Assembly (NCBI GenBank): GCA_947683425.1 | Contig: CANTUQ010000051.1 | Coordinates: 1,550,001-1,614,000, forward strand | Reading direction: 5' to 3' | Source: Excoecaria cochinchinensis | Taxonomy: Eukaryota; Streptophyta; Magnoliopsida; Malpighiales; Euphorbiaceae | Length of the DNA: 64,000 nucleotides | Shown: positions 35,256 through 46,272 of the stretch, one piece after another | Layout: every line of letters begins with the position of its first letter | Position numbering within the stretch: position 1 is the stretch's first letter | The notes under the pieces: model-generated | Told to the model about the DNA's origin: nothing | Database searches by the model: none | The model's input: the letters and a program-made list of their open reading frames with translations, nothing else | Translations under genes and position numbers: made by a program

Positions 35256-36444
35256 TTCAGCTCTTACGCCCAAATTCTGCAGAAAACCTATACAAATCAC
35301 ATCCAAACTTCCAAAATTGATTCCAAACCTCAAAATTAAGCAACGCAAGCATTCACAACTCGTAACATAAATAAAAATCCATCTTTAACACCATTTATCT
35401 CTATTAAATCAAGTCAATTACATGTCCAATTCTAAGAATTTCCAAAACAGCAATTTTAACATCAATTACAACTATTAACATAATTTCTCACAAATCCTTC
35501 AACAATATTCATTCTTTCACATCACATATCACACTAATTTCAATTCAAGCTATAATAACACAACTCATAAACCCAATCAAAGCAAAACCACAATTATCCA
35601 ACTCAAATCACAAATACACATAAAAGACAAACGTTCCCAAACCTTCTCTCCTTAGCTCCTATTCCCGAGCTCCGCTCCCGCTAGCAATTCCTTTCCCTTT
35701 ATCCGGTCTAGGAGCCTCCTCTGAACCACAAACCCATAACAATCAAGATCAATTCTAAAACAACCCACAAATGAATTTACAAATATTTAAACCTAGAGAA
35801 GAGGAAGAAGAAGAAATCTAAGACATCAACAACTGCTACTCACCTTTAAGCTTCAAAATCACAAGCTAATCAACTCTAATTACTCAATTAAGGAAGAGGG
35901 AGCAAGATTGTGCAAAGAAAAAGGAAGAACAAAGAAAGAAGAAGAAAAGAAGAGAGTGTGGCGTGAGGGAAGGAGAAGAAGAACGGAAATCAAAGGGAAG
36001 GGCTGTCTTCTCTTTCTCTCTCTTCTACCAAACCCAATAAATGCTAGCCTATCCACTTTGCCACTTGTCAATCTCTCCAAAAGACACTTGCCCCATATCA
36101 CACCCTACTCCCATACATTCCTATACACACTAAATTATCCATTGCTCATATCTTATTCTCATACATCCACTTATACACTAGCCTATCTCCTCTTCTCAAC
36201 TAATATACATAAATTAAATAAATAATCCAATTAAACACATACATGTAACACATACAAATACACACATACAGACACGGACAGGCTCAAACTACTGGGGTAG
36301 TTTTGGGGTGTTACAGTTGGGTTTTTAATTATATTATGAGTTGTCGATGCTTGTGTTGCTTAATTTTGAGGTTTAGAATCAATTTTGGAAGTTTGAATGT
36401 GTTTAGTGTGAGATTTTTGCAGATTTTGGGCGTAAGAGCTGAAA

Positions 36445-36745
36445 AACCCGTATCTGTCGTGATCGCGACACTATCGCGAGCACGACAGAGCGCAGAGGTT
36501 TCAGCCCTCGCGCCTGCGCGAGAGGTGTCGCGCCAAGGAACTCGAAGGAGCTCTCTGTCGCGAGCGCGACAGAGTGTTCGATCTCCGAGTATGTGCAAGG
36601 CTCTATTCTGTCGCGAGCGCGACAGAGAGCAGTACCTACGCCCTCTCGCGAGCACGAGGTCACTCGCGATCGCAAGATGAGGCGGGGAGGTGTGTTTTGG
36701 CTTCTGTCGCTAGCGCAACGGTCGTCGCGAGCGCGACAGATGTGA
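36445..36745 (+). repeat. Array of palindromes, unit TGTCGCGAGCGCGACA (LTR1)
   Basis: Same unit and position as in LTR2, for example ctgtcgcgagcgcgacagag, with fewer copies. Confidence 0.85.
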
Positions 36746-36951
36746 CTTCCAAATTTGGTTTCTTCTCCTTTTTGCTTGAGGAGTTGAGTTCTTTTGCATG
36801 CACTCTTTCATTAAAGCCTTGACTACTTATTTAAAGGAATAACATGTATGTTAACTTAATAAACTTCCGTGTAACCTGTTAATGTCGGATAAGTGGATAG
36901 TTAGGCATGCCTAATAGAGTTATGTGTTGCTGCAGCTATGTGTACGCTTTT

Positions 36952-37385
36952 GGACCCTGATCAGGTCCCCGATCGGATCCTCGCAATCCTTCTGCTCGAA
37001 TCTTTCTTAAGATTCTATGTGAAAGTAAATGGAACAAAAATCAATAGAACCTTTTTGGTACCTTCGGGTATCTATGTGTTCACGATATGATATCGATACC
37101 CTCGGGTATCTATGTGTACTCGTTATCCACTCATTTTGATTAAACAGGTGCTAAGATGTTAATATGCCTTTGGTGAATGAATTCTGAATGATATATGCAC
37201 ATGCGATGTGAATTCTTAACTAATGAAGAATAGTGAAGTTAATTGTGTATTATGTTATATCTATAATTATATCATTATCATGTGTTTTCTGTTATCGTCA
37301 CTGTGAGTGGCGGTTATGCATCTTGTTTCCCCACTAAACGATTTCGCTTAGCACGGGTGTTTAACCGTGCAGGTGTGGAAGGTTG
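36952..37385 (+). promoter_or_regulatory. Hairpin blocks of LTR1
   Basis: Contains ggaccctgatcaggtcc (36952-36968), gaatctttcttaagattc (36998-37015), a ggtacc/ggtatc hairpin with a TTCG loop (near 37057), gataccctcgggtatc (37095-37110), then the ctaaacg/cgcttag and gcacgg/ccgtgc pair (37330-37375). Confidence 0.65.
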
Positions 37386-37769
37386 AGTATGCATAGTTTG
37401 GGCGTGTCGCATCGGGAAGGCCAACACAACTAGAGATCGGGGTTTTATAGTATAGGCTTTCCTTTCTTTTGTAGCAGATGTAATGTTTTGTTGTCCTTTG
37501 GAACAATGTACCCTGGGGCTTTTGTATATTTGTTTTGTTTATATCTATTGTAAATGTAAAGACCTCTATCATGTATATTAATAAAAGTATTCATTTTGTT
37601 CAGTATCACTCTTCTTTTTTTAAGAGCTTAATTTATCCTTGATATGCCATTTTGTATGCAATGTTTTCATATTTGTACTAGTGGGATGTGACACTCCTAC
37701 CTATCTGGACCCTTCTTCCCTTAATCCAAGTAGAAGTCTTCATGTTATAGGTTGGGGTGTGACACTATT

Positions 37770-38148
37770 TGTCACTAATTCAATTATGCAAACCACATTT
37801 GCTCATGGAACCAAATTTAGCCAAATTTTGATAGCATCAAACTCCTGTTACCAATCAGCCCTCTCGGGTTTTCTTGATTGGATATTTTCTCTCAAGCCTC
37901 TAATTTTTGCCCAGGATGCCTTTTTCGGTTTTCACCCTGACGAGGCACCAAGTTTTAGCAAGGCCGCCTTTTTTCGGTTTTTGACCCGTGGGGCACTTAT
38001 TCTCTTCTTTTTATTTTATAGCCTTTAGCCATGGAACCTTTTGAGTCTATCGATGTTGATTGGTTCCTTGAATTCATTGCCATCACTATCCGACATAATT
38101 ACGCTCCTTTCGATAATAGCTTCTTGAGGAGAAATGGTCCTTCCCAGG
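37770..38148 (-). pseudogene. Distal end of element B pol and post-pol region
   Basis: On the minus strand from 38148 the integrase C-terminal tail continues from 49153 across the element A insertion. It ends at TAA 38025-38027 after the RLKRFHG tail that element C also has (stop 63671-63673). From 38024 to 37770 lies the untranslated post-pol region shared with A and C, including a gagagggctgat phrase. The bases ccagg at 38144-38148 are one copy of A's target duplication. Confidence 0.8.
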
Positions 38149-41093
38149 TGTAGACACCGGGTCCTGAGTAAGCCTAGATCGAAGTTAACCAATGATGATA
38201 ATTGCCTTCACAGGCTTAAAAGGTTAAAAGTGATGGTTTTCTCGTCAAATTTGCATTTTAGAGTGAAAAATTAGAAAATAATAAAAAATATTTAAAAAAT
38301 TAATTTTGAAAAATGGGGGATTAAAATTATAGTGTTTTTAGTCAATTTAAAATTTAAAAATAAAAAAAATAATAAAAAAAAGTCGGATCGCGAGTGTCGG
38401 GCGCGGTGGCGCACTGGCGCCCAGCTCGCAGGCGCCTGGGAGCCCAGCGCGCAGGCGCCCAGGCGCCCATCGCGCTGCAGGGCGCAAAGGCGACGCTCAG
38501 CGTCGCCGATGCTGCGCGCGCAGCATCGCGCACGCTGAGCGCTCGTGCGCGAGCGCCAGCGCGCAGAAGCTCGCCTGGTTGCCGCTCCGACGCCCTCCCC
38601 TCTATAGCGACGGGCATCCTGGCCGTCGGTATAGGGTCTGATACCCTTTTCCTCTTTTTCAGCCTTTTTTTCCGATTTTTTCACCCAAAAATCCATTTTT
38701 TATCCCATTTTATTGGGGTTTTTGACTTCAAATTAAATTCTAAAATATTTTTTTAGATAATTAATTAATAAAACTTGATTTTATCATTAAAAATAAAATA
38801 ATTTTGTGTTAAAATAGGTTTTTTTTCCTTAATTAAATTAGGGCAACCTATTTTATTCTATAAAGAGTTTATGATGAAATCAAAAGAGAGCCTCCACATA
38901 TTTTTGAGACCTAAAATTTCCAGAATTTCTCTTCATCTTCATCTTCATCTTCTTCTTCCACTAAAATTCCAGATTTAGTCCCCAACCAAAAATCAAAAAG
39001 AAAAATCAAGTGTTTCATTCTTTTTCCAACATAATTTCTTCTAAACATATTTTTAGAGGAAGTTTTGTTGTTTGATTCAATTTTTGAGACAAATAGAATA
39101 ATTATTTGTTCTCAAAATAGTTTTTTAATCTTTTATTTTGTGTTCAATAAAACTTTTTCATTGATTTTGTTTTGAATCTCTTTTTGATAAAAAATTGATT
39201 GTGAGACAAATAAAATAATTGTTTGTCATCAAAATCTAATTTTTATTTGATTTTCTAAAATAAAACTTCAATCAATTTTTCTTTATTTTAATCAATAAAA
39301 CTTTTTTTTTATCAAAATCATTTCTTTAGGCAAAGGTATCAATTCTTTGTTCTTAAAGAATTTTTGATCATTTTTTTTTCATGTTCCTTGGAATAAAATT
39401 CCAACACTTACATCATATTTCACTCTAATATTGTGAATCATCAAACAAAGAAATCAACCATCACTTTTCCTTCATCAAATCCAATACTCTGAGGGTAAAT
39501 ATTCTAGGCTCAATTTCAATTCCTATTCTATTTTATTTTATTCAATTTATTCATGTATATTTTATTGTTTTTATTGATTTATTTATTGTTTTCATCTATT
39601 CATTTGTTGTATTGATTTTATATTCGTTCTATTTAATTGTTTATATGTGATTTGATTTTTATTCATGTGAATATTGTTTTCTTTTAATTCCTAACATGTA
39701 AATAATTTATTTTATTGTGATTCCTAATTATTTTTAAAATGCAAATAATTAATTTAAATTAATCATTTTTGCCATGTAAATAGTTTATATTAATCAAGAA
39801 CACATCAATTAACCTTGTTATACATCATTATTATTTTCATCAATCTTTTGTATACTAATTTTTATTATTCTTCTTATCATTGTTACATGATTTGATTATG
39901 ATTTGTTTATTTATTCATTTATTATTTTTCACTTTTCATCATCATTGTTATCATTGTTATCATATTTTTACATGTATTAATTAATTAACATGTTTTATTT
40001 TATTTTATTCACATCATTTAATCACTTGTCATACATAATGCATTGTTTCTCCTTTATTTTGGTTTGTTAACATTTTGATTCCATTATCATTCTTTTCATA
40101 TCATCTCATTTTATTTTAATTTGTTATTCATTATTTTGTTATTCATTAATTGATTTAATTGATTTAATCACTAACATTATTTTATTTGTATTTTGTTTTT
40201 ATGTCTAAACTCATTTTTCTCTTGGGCGTTTTTGCAAGCACATCGGGAGGTCCAAAAAGGCTCATTTGGTTCATATATTTATTTTCTTTATTTGTAATAT
40301 TTTATTTAATTTTGCCATATAATTTTCTTGTAAAATTATTTATTTAGGCACGCTAAAAAGAAAATCACAAAAACATTTCTATTAATTAACTTGACATTTT
40401 TTTTTCTAAATAAAAGGGGACCAATGTCCTAGTTTTTCATACCCAAATAAATCATCACATCAAAACTGTTTCATAATAAATATGCATGCGAGGACCAATG
40501 TTCTCACTATCAATGAATAACCCGTTTTATGCATGTATTTCACTTTTATAAATGGGAGTTGTATTCCGCTCCTAGTGTTATTGTAATTTATTTTTGAATG
40601 CTTTATTTTGGATTTTGCTTACATTTACCGCTTTTGATATGAATGATTGCGCCTTTAATTTAAATTGTATTGTGTGGAAAGTCGATGAAACAATGAATTC
40701 AAAACTTAATTATAATATTAATCAAGGTATAAATAAATGAGAAGTCCCGAACCAGCTCTGGTCTTTGGGCTCAAGAGGCTAGAGGTTTACCCTCCAAGAC
40801 ACCTCTTTTGTCACGAGGCTTTAACGTTAATCCTAGGCTCCTTAGGGCGAGAGGTTTACCTTCCAAGACCCCTTTGGCTGGCCCAAAATGGATACTAAGC
40901 GCAGTCTTAGGCTCTCCGAGGCGAGAGAAACTTTCCTAATGTTCTATTGGGTGGCGACTCCATGAAACCTCCTTATTGCCCAACATAGACGCACTTGCGA
41001 TATATTGCAAGCTGTCAACGGACCCACAATTGCCCCGATCGCCCACGTGCGGGCGGTCCCATGGGCGGCCGCGGGGATCCGGCGCGCGTCACA
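38149..41093 (+). repeat. 5' LTR of element A
   Basis: 2945 bp, from tgtagacaccgggtcctgag to gcgcgtcaca. A TATA-like tataaag lies at 38859-38865. A GC-rich island with gcgacgctcagcgtcgc and gatgctgcgcgcgcagcatc occupies 38390-38632. No gene is present. Confidence 0.93.
38390..38632 (+). repeat. GC-rich palindromic island, A 5' LTR
   Basis: Strongly GC-rich, with at least three perfect or near-perfect dyads and repeated gcgccca units. It is longer than the matching island of the 3' LTR (46500-46685) because of several indels. Confidence 0.8.
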
Positions 41094-41094
41094 G

Positions 41095-41112
41095 TGGCGA
41101 CTCCGCTGGGGA
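41095..41112 (+). other. Primer binding site, tRNA-Arg type
   Basis: tggcgactccgctgggga starts two bases after the LTR. It is complementary to the 3' end of plant tRNA-Arg(ACG) with CCA, as I recall that tRNA. Tat/Ogre elements use tRNA-Arg. Confidence 0.85.
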
Positions 41113-41879
41113 CATACTCGAGACTTCGATTCGAAAGTACCTTGATTAAAAATCATAATTGAGTTTTAATTTAAAAATTTCATCTTCTTTCAAAACTGCA
41201 TTGCATCTCATTAGAGCCTTTGATCTATGCTAGTTTGGTCCCTCTTTTAGCCCCAGTGCGTTCTCGAAGCACGACCCTATTTTCACTCAATTTAGGGAAG
41301 TGTTAAGGATAATCACCAGCCCAAGCCTCGTACCATCATGGTATATTAAATGGTGACCCGATCGGTCGTTACGCTCGTGATGAGCTAGACCCGTCGGCAG
41401 GGATCATGCTTGGGTAGCCCTAAAGTAACACCGCCCTTTGACCAAAGCTCATGTAATGGCAATAGATACTTCCCTTAGGTGATATGAACCGTAATACCTT
41501 GCTTGCTATATGGATTATTTTATATTGGACAAACCCAAATAATCTGATTGGTCACCTAATCAAAGGCTTTCATGCCCCGATAGGCCCAGATGACTTATTG
41601 GGATTGCCTAAACACATAACGATCATAACCCATCCGCTTGCACATTAGATAAGAGATGTTATGATGCCGGTTTTCCACCGAGCACCATAAGCATCCATTG
41701 GGTTCCCCGCTAACCCATGGATCAAGCCCACCTAGGAAAGAGACCGCGTTACCTCGTGTGTGGGAGTAATAAGGTTGGGAGGATCTACTTGCTTGCATGT
41801 GATTGTAAATGTTGCATAGCTCACTATCATGCATTATATATGTCATTCATGCATCATCCTAACAATCTAATTTTTTCAG
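41113..41879 (+). other. Untranslated leader of element A, ending in a 3' splice-like site
   Basis: About 770 bases with no gene, closely similar to the leaders of B and C. It ends tgcatcatcctaac followed by a T-rich tract and cag at 41877-41879, directly before the gag reading frame. No clear donor was identified. Confidence 0.6.
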
Positions 41880-43419
41880 CCATCATAGATTCATCTAAGT
41901 GGACTAGAGGTTCCAATGGTCGGTTAATAAGAACAAATCTGCTCTTTGAGTTACCGAAACTAGTGTCTGACTGGGATTCTGAGTCATCCTCATCAATCAG
42001 TGGAGCCTCTGTAGAGCCACCAATGGCAGAAGAAACCAGAGCTTTAACCACTCAGGACCTAGCTAGGAGGCTAGAGGATTTTGAACGAAGAATGATGGAT
42101 ATGATGGGTGCCATGGCTGAAAGGATTGCCCATCCACCTGCTGCCCCACAGCCGCCCGCAGCTCTACAGCCACAGGCAGCCCCTCCTCGGGGGCAAGCCG
42201 AACCACCTGCTGGTGAGGAAGCTCCCTTCGTTGGAGCTGCTGCTCGCCAACCCAACAATGAGCACAGAGCTGCCGCACCCATCTAGCCAAGAGGGGAAAG
42301 GATTCACAATCCCAATGATGATTTCCTAATGGAGGAGGAAGAAGAAGAGGTGCCGATAGTCCACCAAGCTGCAAGGCCCAGAGCACCCAGAGTAGAGGAT
42401 GAAGCTTTAAGAGGTATGAGACAGCAGATCGAAGCTATCACCTGCATGCTCTCAGCTGGAACCCTGAAGACAGAGATCTGGGGGATGAAGAGCTGCTGCC
42501 CCAAAGATTCAAGATGCCCGAGCTGCCGAAATTTAATGGCACCTCTGACCCATTCGCCCACATCAAGCAGTACACCCTGGTCATGAAAGGCACAGGACTG
42601 AGCAAGAAGCAGAAGGTGGAATATTTTTGCCTTAGTCTGGTGGGCCCGGCAGTTGACTGGTACCACGGGTTGGATAGGAGGTCCAAGGAGGATTGGGACC
42701 TTTTGACCGAAGAATTCATGAAGCAGTACGACTGTAGCACTAGGATGGAGGTCACCCTAAAAGACCTCGAGCTTCTACAGCAGAAGAATGATGAGTCATT
42801 CCATGAGTACCTTACAAGATGGAGAAACAGGGTCATGGAGATGAAGAGAAAGCCTGACACTGCAGACCAGATTAGGCTGTTTATTAGAAACTCATGCCCT
42901 TACTTAAGGGACTTGCTCAGTTTTAAGGGGCTCAAGGACTGGGAGTCGCTTAAGGATATCGCTATAGAAGCTAAGGCGGCTTACCTAGCAAAGAAAGCAA
43001 GCCAAAATAACTTTGCTGGGAAAGGCTATGGGAACCAGTCGGGATTCAAATCAGGAGGTGCCGGGGGCAGCAACAGCAGAAACGGTAGGACGGCAGAGGT
43101 CTCAGCTACTGGAGTTGGGCAGGGTCAGAGATACTACTCCAACTTAGGCCGTTCTCTATCCTGGGTGCTGGAGAAACTAATGAAAGAAGGCAAGTTGCAA
43201 CCTTTGCCACCCAGACCAGCCTTGAGTCAAGGACAGCCGGGACATAGAGGTGATCAGTACTGCGCTTACCACCAGCACACCGGCCATTTGACTGACCATT
43301 GCCGCATTCTGAGAAACAAGATCCAGGATCTCATTGACACCAATCAGATCACAGATCCTGAGAAGAGAGAAAAGAAGAAAAAGGCAGGCTACAACGCAGT
43401 CCCTCCACCGCGAACATGA
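41880..43419 (+). pseudogene. gag of element A, one stop and one frameshift
   Basis: The frame opens at the splice-like site; the conserved gag Met is probably near 42024 (MAEETRAL). A coiled-coil-like RRLEDFERR and a Pro/Ala-rich linker follow. TAG at 42284-42286 interrupts the frame, which then continues in the same phase to about 42460, where a one-base shift moves it to the frame of 42514-43419. That last part has the capsid region (KFNGTSDPFAHIKQY, DWYHGL, MEVTLKDLELL) and a CHHC knuckle (C-x2-H-x4-H-x4-C near 43262). It ends at TGA 43417-43419, right after the knuckle. Gag packages element RNA. Confidence 0.85.
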
Positions 43420-45527
43420 TCGTGTCTTGCAGTCCACTAGTGATATTGCTTTTAGATGCTGAAGATCTTTTTATTTCTAGAACATTTTATGCTACAATTT
43501 TCTGTTTGTAATAAAGAGAACAATTTTTTGCTTATTTGAATAATGTTTCTATTGATTTCATTTCGCATGATCATAACAAATTAACTTTGGCATTAATTCA
43601 AATAATATGACTACAGTTAATCTCGAAAACTTTGGGGAACCCAAAGAAAATTTTGATAGCATCTAATATAACTCCTGTAGAGAGGGAAATTAAAAAAAAA
43701 AAACTAGTTGCAATTAGGGGACTGGATGGAAACTCACTAAGAGTACTAGAACCTTTCTGATTACCCATCAAAGCGATCCCTGGATAAGACGGAACCTAGA
43801 AAATGATTTAGGCAACATTTTCTTTGTATAGCTCTCTAAATGACCATTTCCTACCCTTACTTCACAATCGCTTGCTAGCCCATTGAGCCTTTGTGCTGGT
43901 ATGCTGAATGCGTACCAATTTTGTTGTTACACACATTAAAACTACCCCCTCGCCTAAAATGATTTTGGCTTCCCCTTAGAAGAGTGGCCGCTCTAAAACT
44001 GATGGATGTACATTTGAACAATTCTTTGGACTGAAAAAAAAATTGCCTTGATAAGAGCAAGTTCAAACTTTGAAAAGAGGGTTTAGTCATGCACGAAAGG
44101 CATGAGCTAAAAAAAAAAAAATGAAAAAAAGTAGACCTCAAAATAATAACCACTTGACGAGTTTTGATGATTACCTTTTTAACTGTTAATATGATCTTAA
44201 ATGAGCTAAAATGTTATCAAATCCAAATTCATGAATACCTTTGTATATACAACTGAGCTGAGAATGGTTCATCCACCAGTCGAGAAAATATGGCGGCCAT
44301 TTTTCTCTAGCGACCTGATCCTCCTTTGATAGCCATCTACCCAAGCCTAACATTACAACCAAAGTAAGACCTTTTGATTCTTGGTTCAGTCTTATCCAAT
44401 TAGCGAAGATGACCTTCTAATAAGGTTTGGTACGTAAGAAGAGGCATATGGTGTTTCTTGAGCTTCAAGCGAGGAGCCACGAGTGCATTCATGCATTCGA
44501 GTTAAGTCTCATCCCCAAAGTTGCATCTAGAATTCGCATTCAAAGAAAAAGATTAAGAGATGAGAGAAAATCTTCAATCATAAAACCCGAGAGGGCTGAT
44601 TAATAACAGAAGTTTGATGCTTTCAGGATCTATCCCGAGATTAGCTAAAGTCTTGTATTTTTTAAAGTCAATGCCAAAATAATGATCATGTTTAATGAAA
44701 TCAAATTGAAACACATGCATTTATGCAATGATGTGATCAGAGTATTGTACCCTGTGTGATCAAACTCATGTATCTGCCTACCCTCTGCTACTCTCAGCAC
44801 ACAAACGCTTCAGCCGATTTATCATGCTATCAAATGAGAAGAATCAAGCTCATGCAACCATGTCCAAAGACTCCCTAAAGATTCTTGCCAACAACTTCAG
44901 CGATCTTAAAAAAAAAAAAAGAGCCGTTAGAGTGAAAACCGTAACTGGCGCTCTAAGCAAAAACTAGGCAAAAGGATAGGGTGAAAACCTGAAAATAGGC
45001 AGTCTGTCCTTCAAAAAAAAAGAAGAAAGAGAAAAGCCGCTGGATTGGGTTGGGTCCATTCCAGGCAAAAAATAAGGCACAGGGTTATGTGAAAATCCGC
45101 AAAGGACGCATCTCCCACTAAGAAAAGCTAGTGTGAAAATCCACAAGGGACGCACTACCTTCAAATAATGACTACAGGTACCAAGTGAGAATCTCACAAT
45201 CCCAAAGGGCATGAAATTCAAAAGCAGCTCAAAAGGCATCAATTATATCGCAAATTGCAGCTAGCCCGGCCATCATCTTCAAGTTCACATAGATGAATTT
45301 TTATCCTGCATTCCTGCATTACTCATGCATTTCACTTGCATGCTCACCATTTTTGCATAGTTTAGTTTCTTTATTTTGCAGAAAAAGAGACTTGAGGCAG
45401 ACACCGACAAAAGCCAAGTGATGACATCGGTCAAAACATATATCCAAGCCTCAAGTCAATCATCAATCCAGACATCGATCAAATCATCAATCCACATACC
45501 AGCTTAATCATCAATCCAAGCACCATC
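43420..45527 (+). other. Pol-deleted region of element A with remnants
   Basis: Near 43620-43690 the text tracks the protease-RT linker of B in fragments (compare 52200-52280) and then breaks off. RT, RNase H and integrase are absent. Phrases of the post-pol region return (gagagggctgat near 44590, gtgaaaac near 44985-45130). The open frames here are short and have no domain. Confidence 0.7.
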
Positions 45528-46105
45528 CAAAGACCTCTCAAGGGGCAATGAACGGAAGACCTCTCAGGGGGCAATCAATCGAAGACTTCTCAGGAAGCAG
45601 CAAATCAAAGACTTCTCAGGGAGCAGCAAATCAAAGACTTCTCAGGGAGCAGTAAATCAAAGACCTCTCAGGGGGCAAACGATTAATGAACCGAAGACCT
45701 CTCAGGGGGCAATCAATCGAAGACTTCTCATGGAGCAGCAAACCGAAGACCTCTTTGGGGGCAAACGATCAATAAACCGAAGACTTCTCAGGGAGCAGCA
45801 AACCGAAGACTTCTCAGGGAGCAGAAAATCGAAGACTTCTCAGGGAGCAGCAAACCGAAGACCTCTTTGGGGGCAAACGATCAATAAACCGAAGACTTCT
45901 CAGGGAGCAGCAAATCGAAGACTTCTCAGGGAGCAGAAAATCGAAGACTTCTCAGGGAGCAGCAAACCGAAGACCTCTCAGGGGGCAAACGATCAATAAA
46001 CCGAAGACTTCTCAGGGAGCAGCAAACTGAAGACCTCTCAGGGGGCAGACAAACGATCGATGAACCGAAGACCTCTCAGGGGGCAATCAACCGAAGGGCT
46101 CAAAG
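45528..46105 (+). repeat. Tandem repeat of 26- and 34-bp units in element A
   Basis: About 20 copies of gaagacttctcagggagcag followed by a 6-base tail (26 bp), mixed with 34-bp variants that end aaacgatcaataaacc. Neither length is a multiple of three, so the frame changes along the array and it is not coding. Confidence 0.9.
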
Positions 46106-46272
46106 ATAGCACCGCTTCAACAAACAAAAACACACCATGGTAATAACCACCATCTCAGAATTCTCCAGTTCGGAAAGACGGCTGACTCAGGTACTCGTCC
46201 CTTTCCTTTTCTTCTTTGAGTTTAGGCTCACCTAGACACTAGTGTACTAGATTCCCCTAAACTGGGAGTAAC
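46106..46272 (+). other. Pre-LTR region and polypurine tract of element A
   Basis: Contains the 10-bp palindrome acactagtgt (46236-46245), then cccctaaactgggagtaac abutting the 3' LTR at 46273. The layout matches element B at 27306-27340. Confidence 0.7.

Larger units (their letters stand above)
33917..36315 (-). mobile_element. LTR2: Tekay-like solo LTR nested in LTR1
   Basis: A 2399-bp LTR of the same family as its host LTR1 (about 2389 bp) but in opposite orientation. A perfect 5-bp duplication, gttgg, lies at 33912-33916 and 36316-36320. The near-identical length and order show a recent relative. Its hairpins and dyad array are read on the minus strand. Confidence 0.9.
32972..37764 (+). 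mobile_element. LTR1: Tekay-like solo LTR in element B, split by LTR2
   Basis: Starts tgtaacaccccaaaac and ends gttggggtgtgaca, with a perfect 5-bp duplication, ctatt (32967-32971 and 37765-37769). Without LTR2 it is about 2.39 kb. It has no coding domain. Order: pyrimidine-rich leader (33290-33420), dyad array (36445-36745), hairpin blocks (36952-37110 and 37330-37385), ctagtggg near 37680 before the end. Confidence 0.88.

Noticed and set aside
34835..35370. Open frames of up to 152 codons, Arg/Ser-rich
   Set aside because: Read-through of the TGTCGCGAGCGCGACA array of LTR2, open in three frames on both strands.
36303..36822. Open frames in LTR1
   Set aside because: Same array in LTR1; mirrored frames with LTR2 show repeat composition, not a gene.
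38292..38756. Ala/Arg-rich frames on both strands
   Set aside because: They cover the GC island of A's 5' LTR; the island of the 3' LTR has indels that break them.
41325..41480. 5' donor atg/gtatat for a leader intron in A
   Set aside because: Conserved in A, B and C, but joining it to the acceptor at 41879 gives a frame with an early stop; no support.
45730..45999. 89-codon frame with repeated peptide
   Set aside because: The 26/34-bp units are not multiples of three, so the peptide phase changes along the array.
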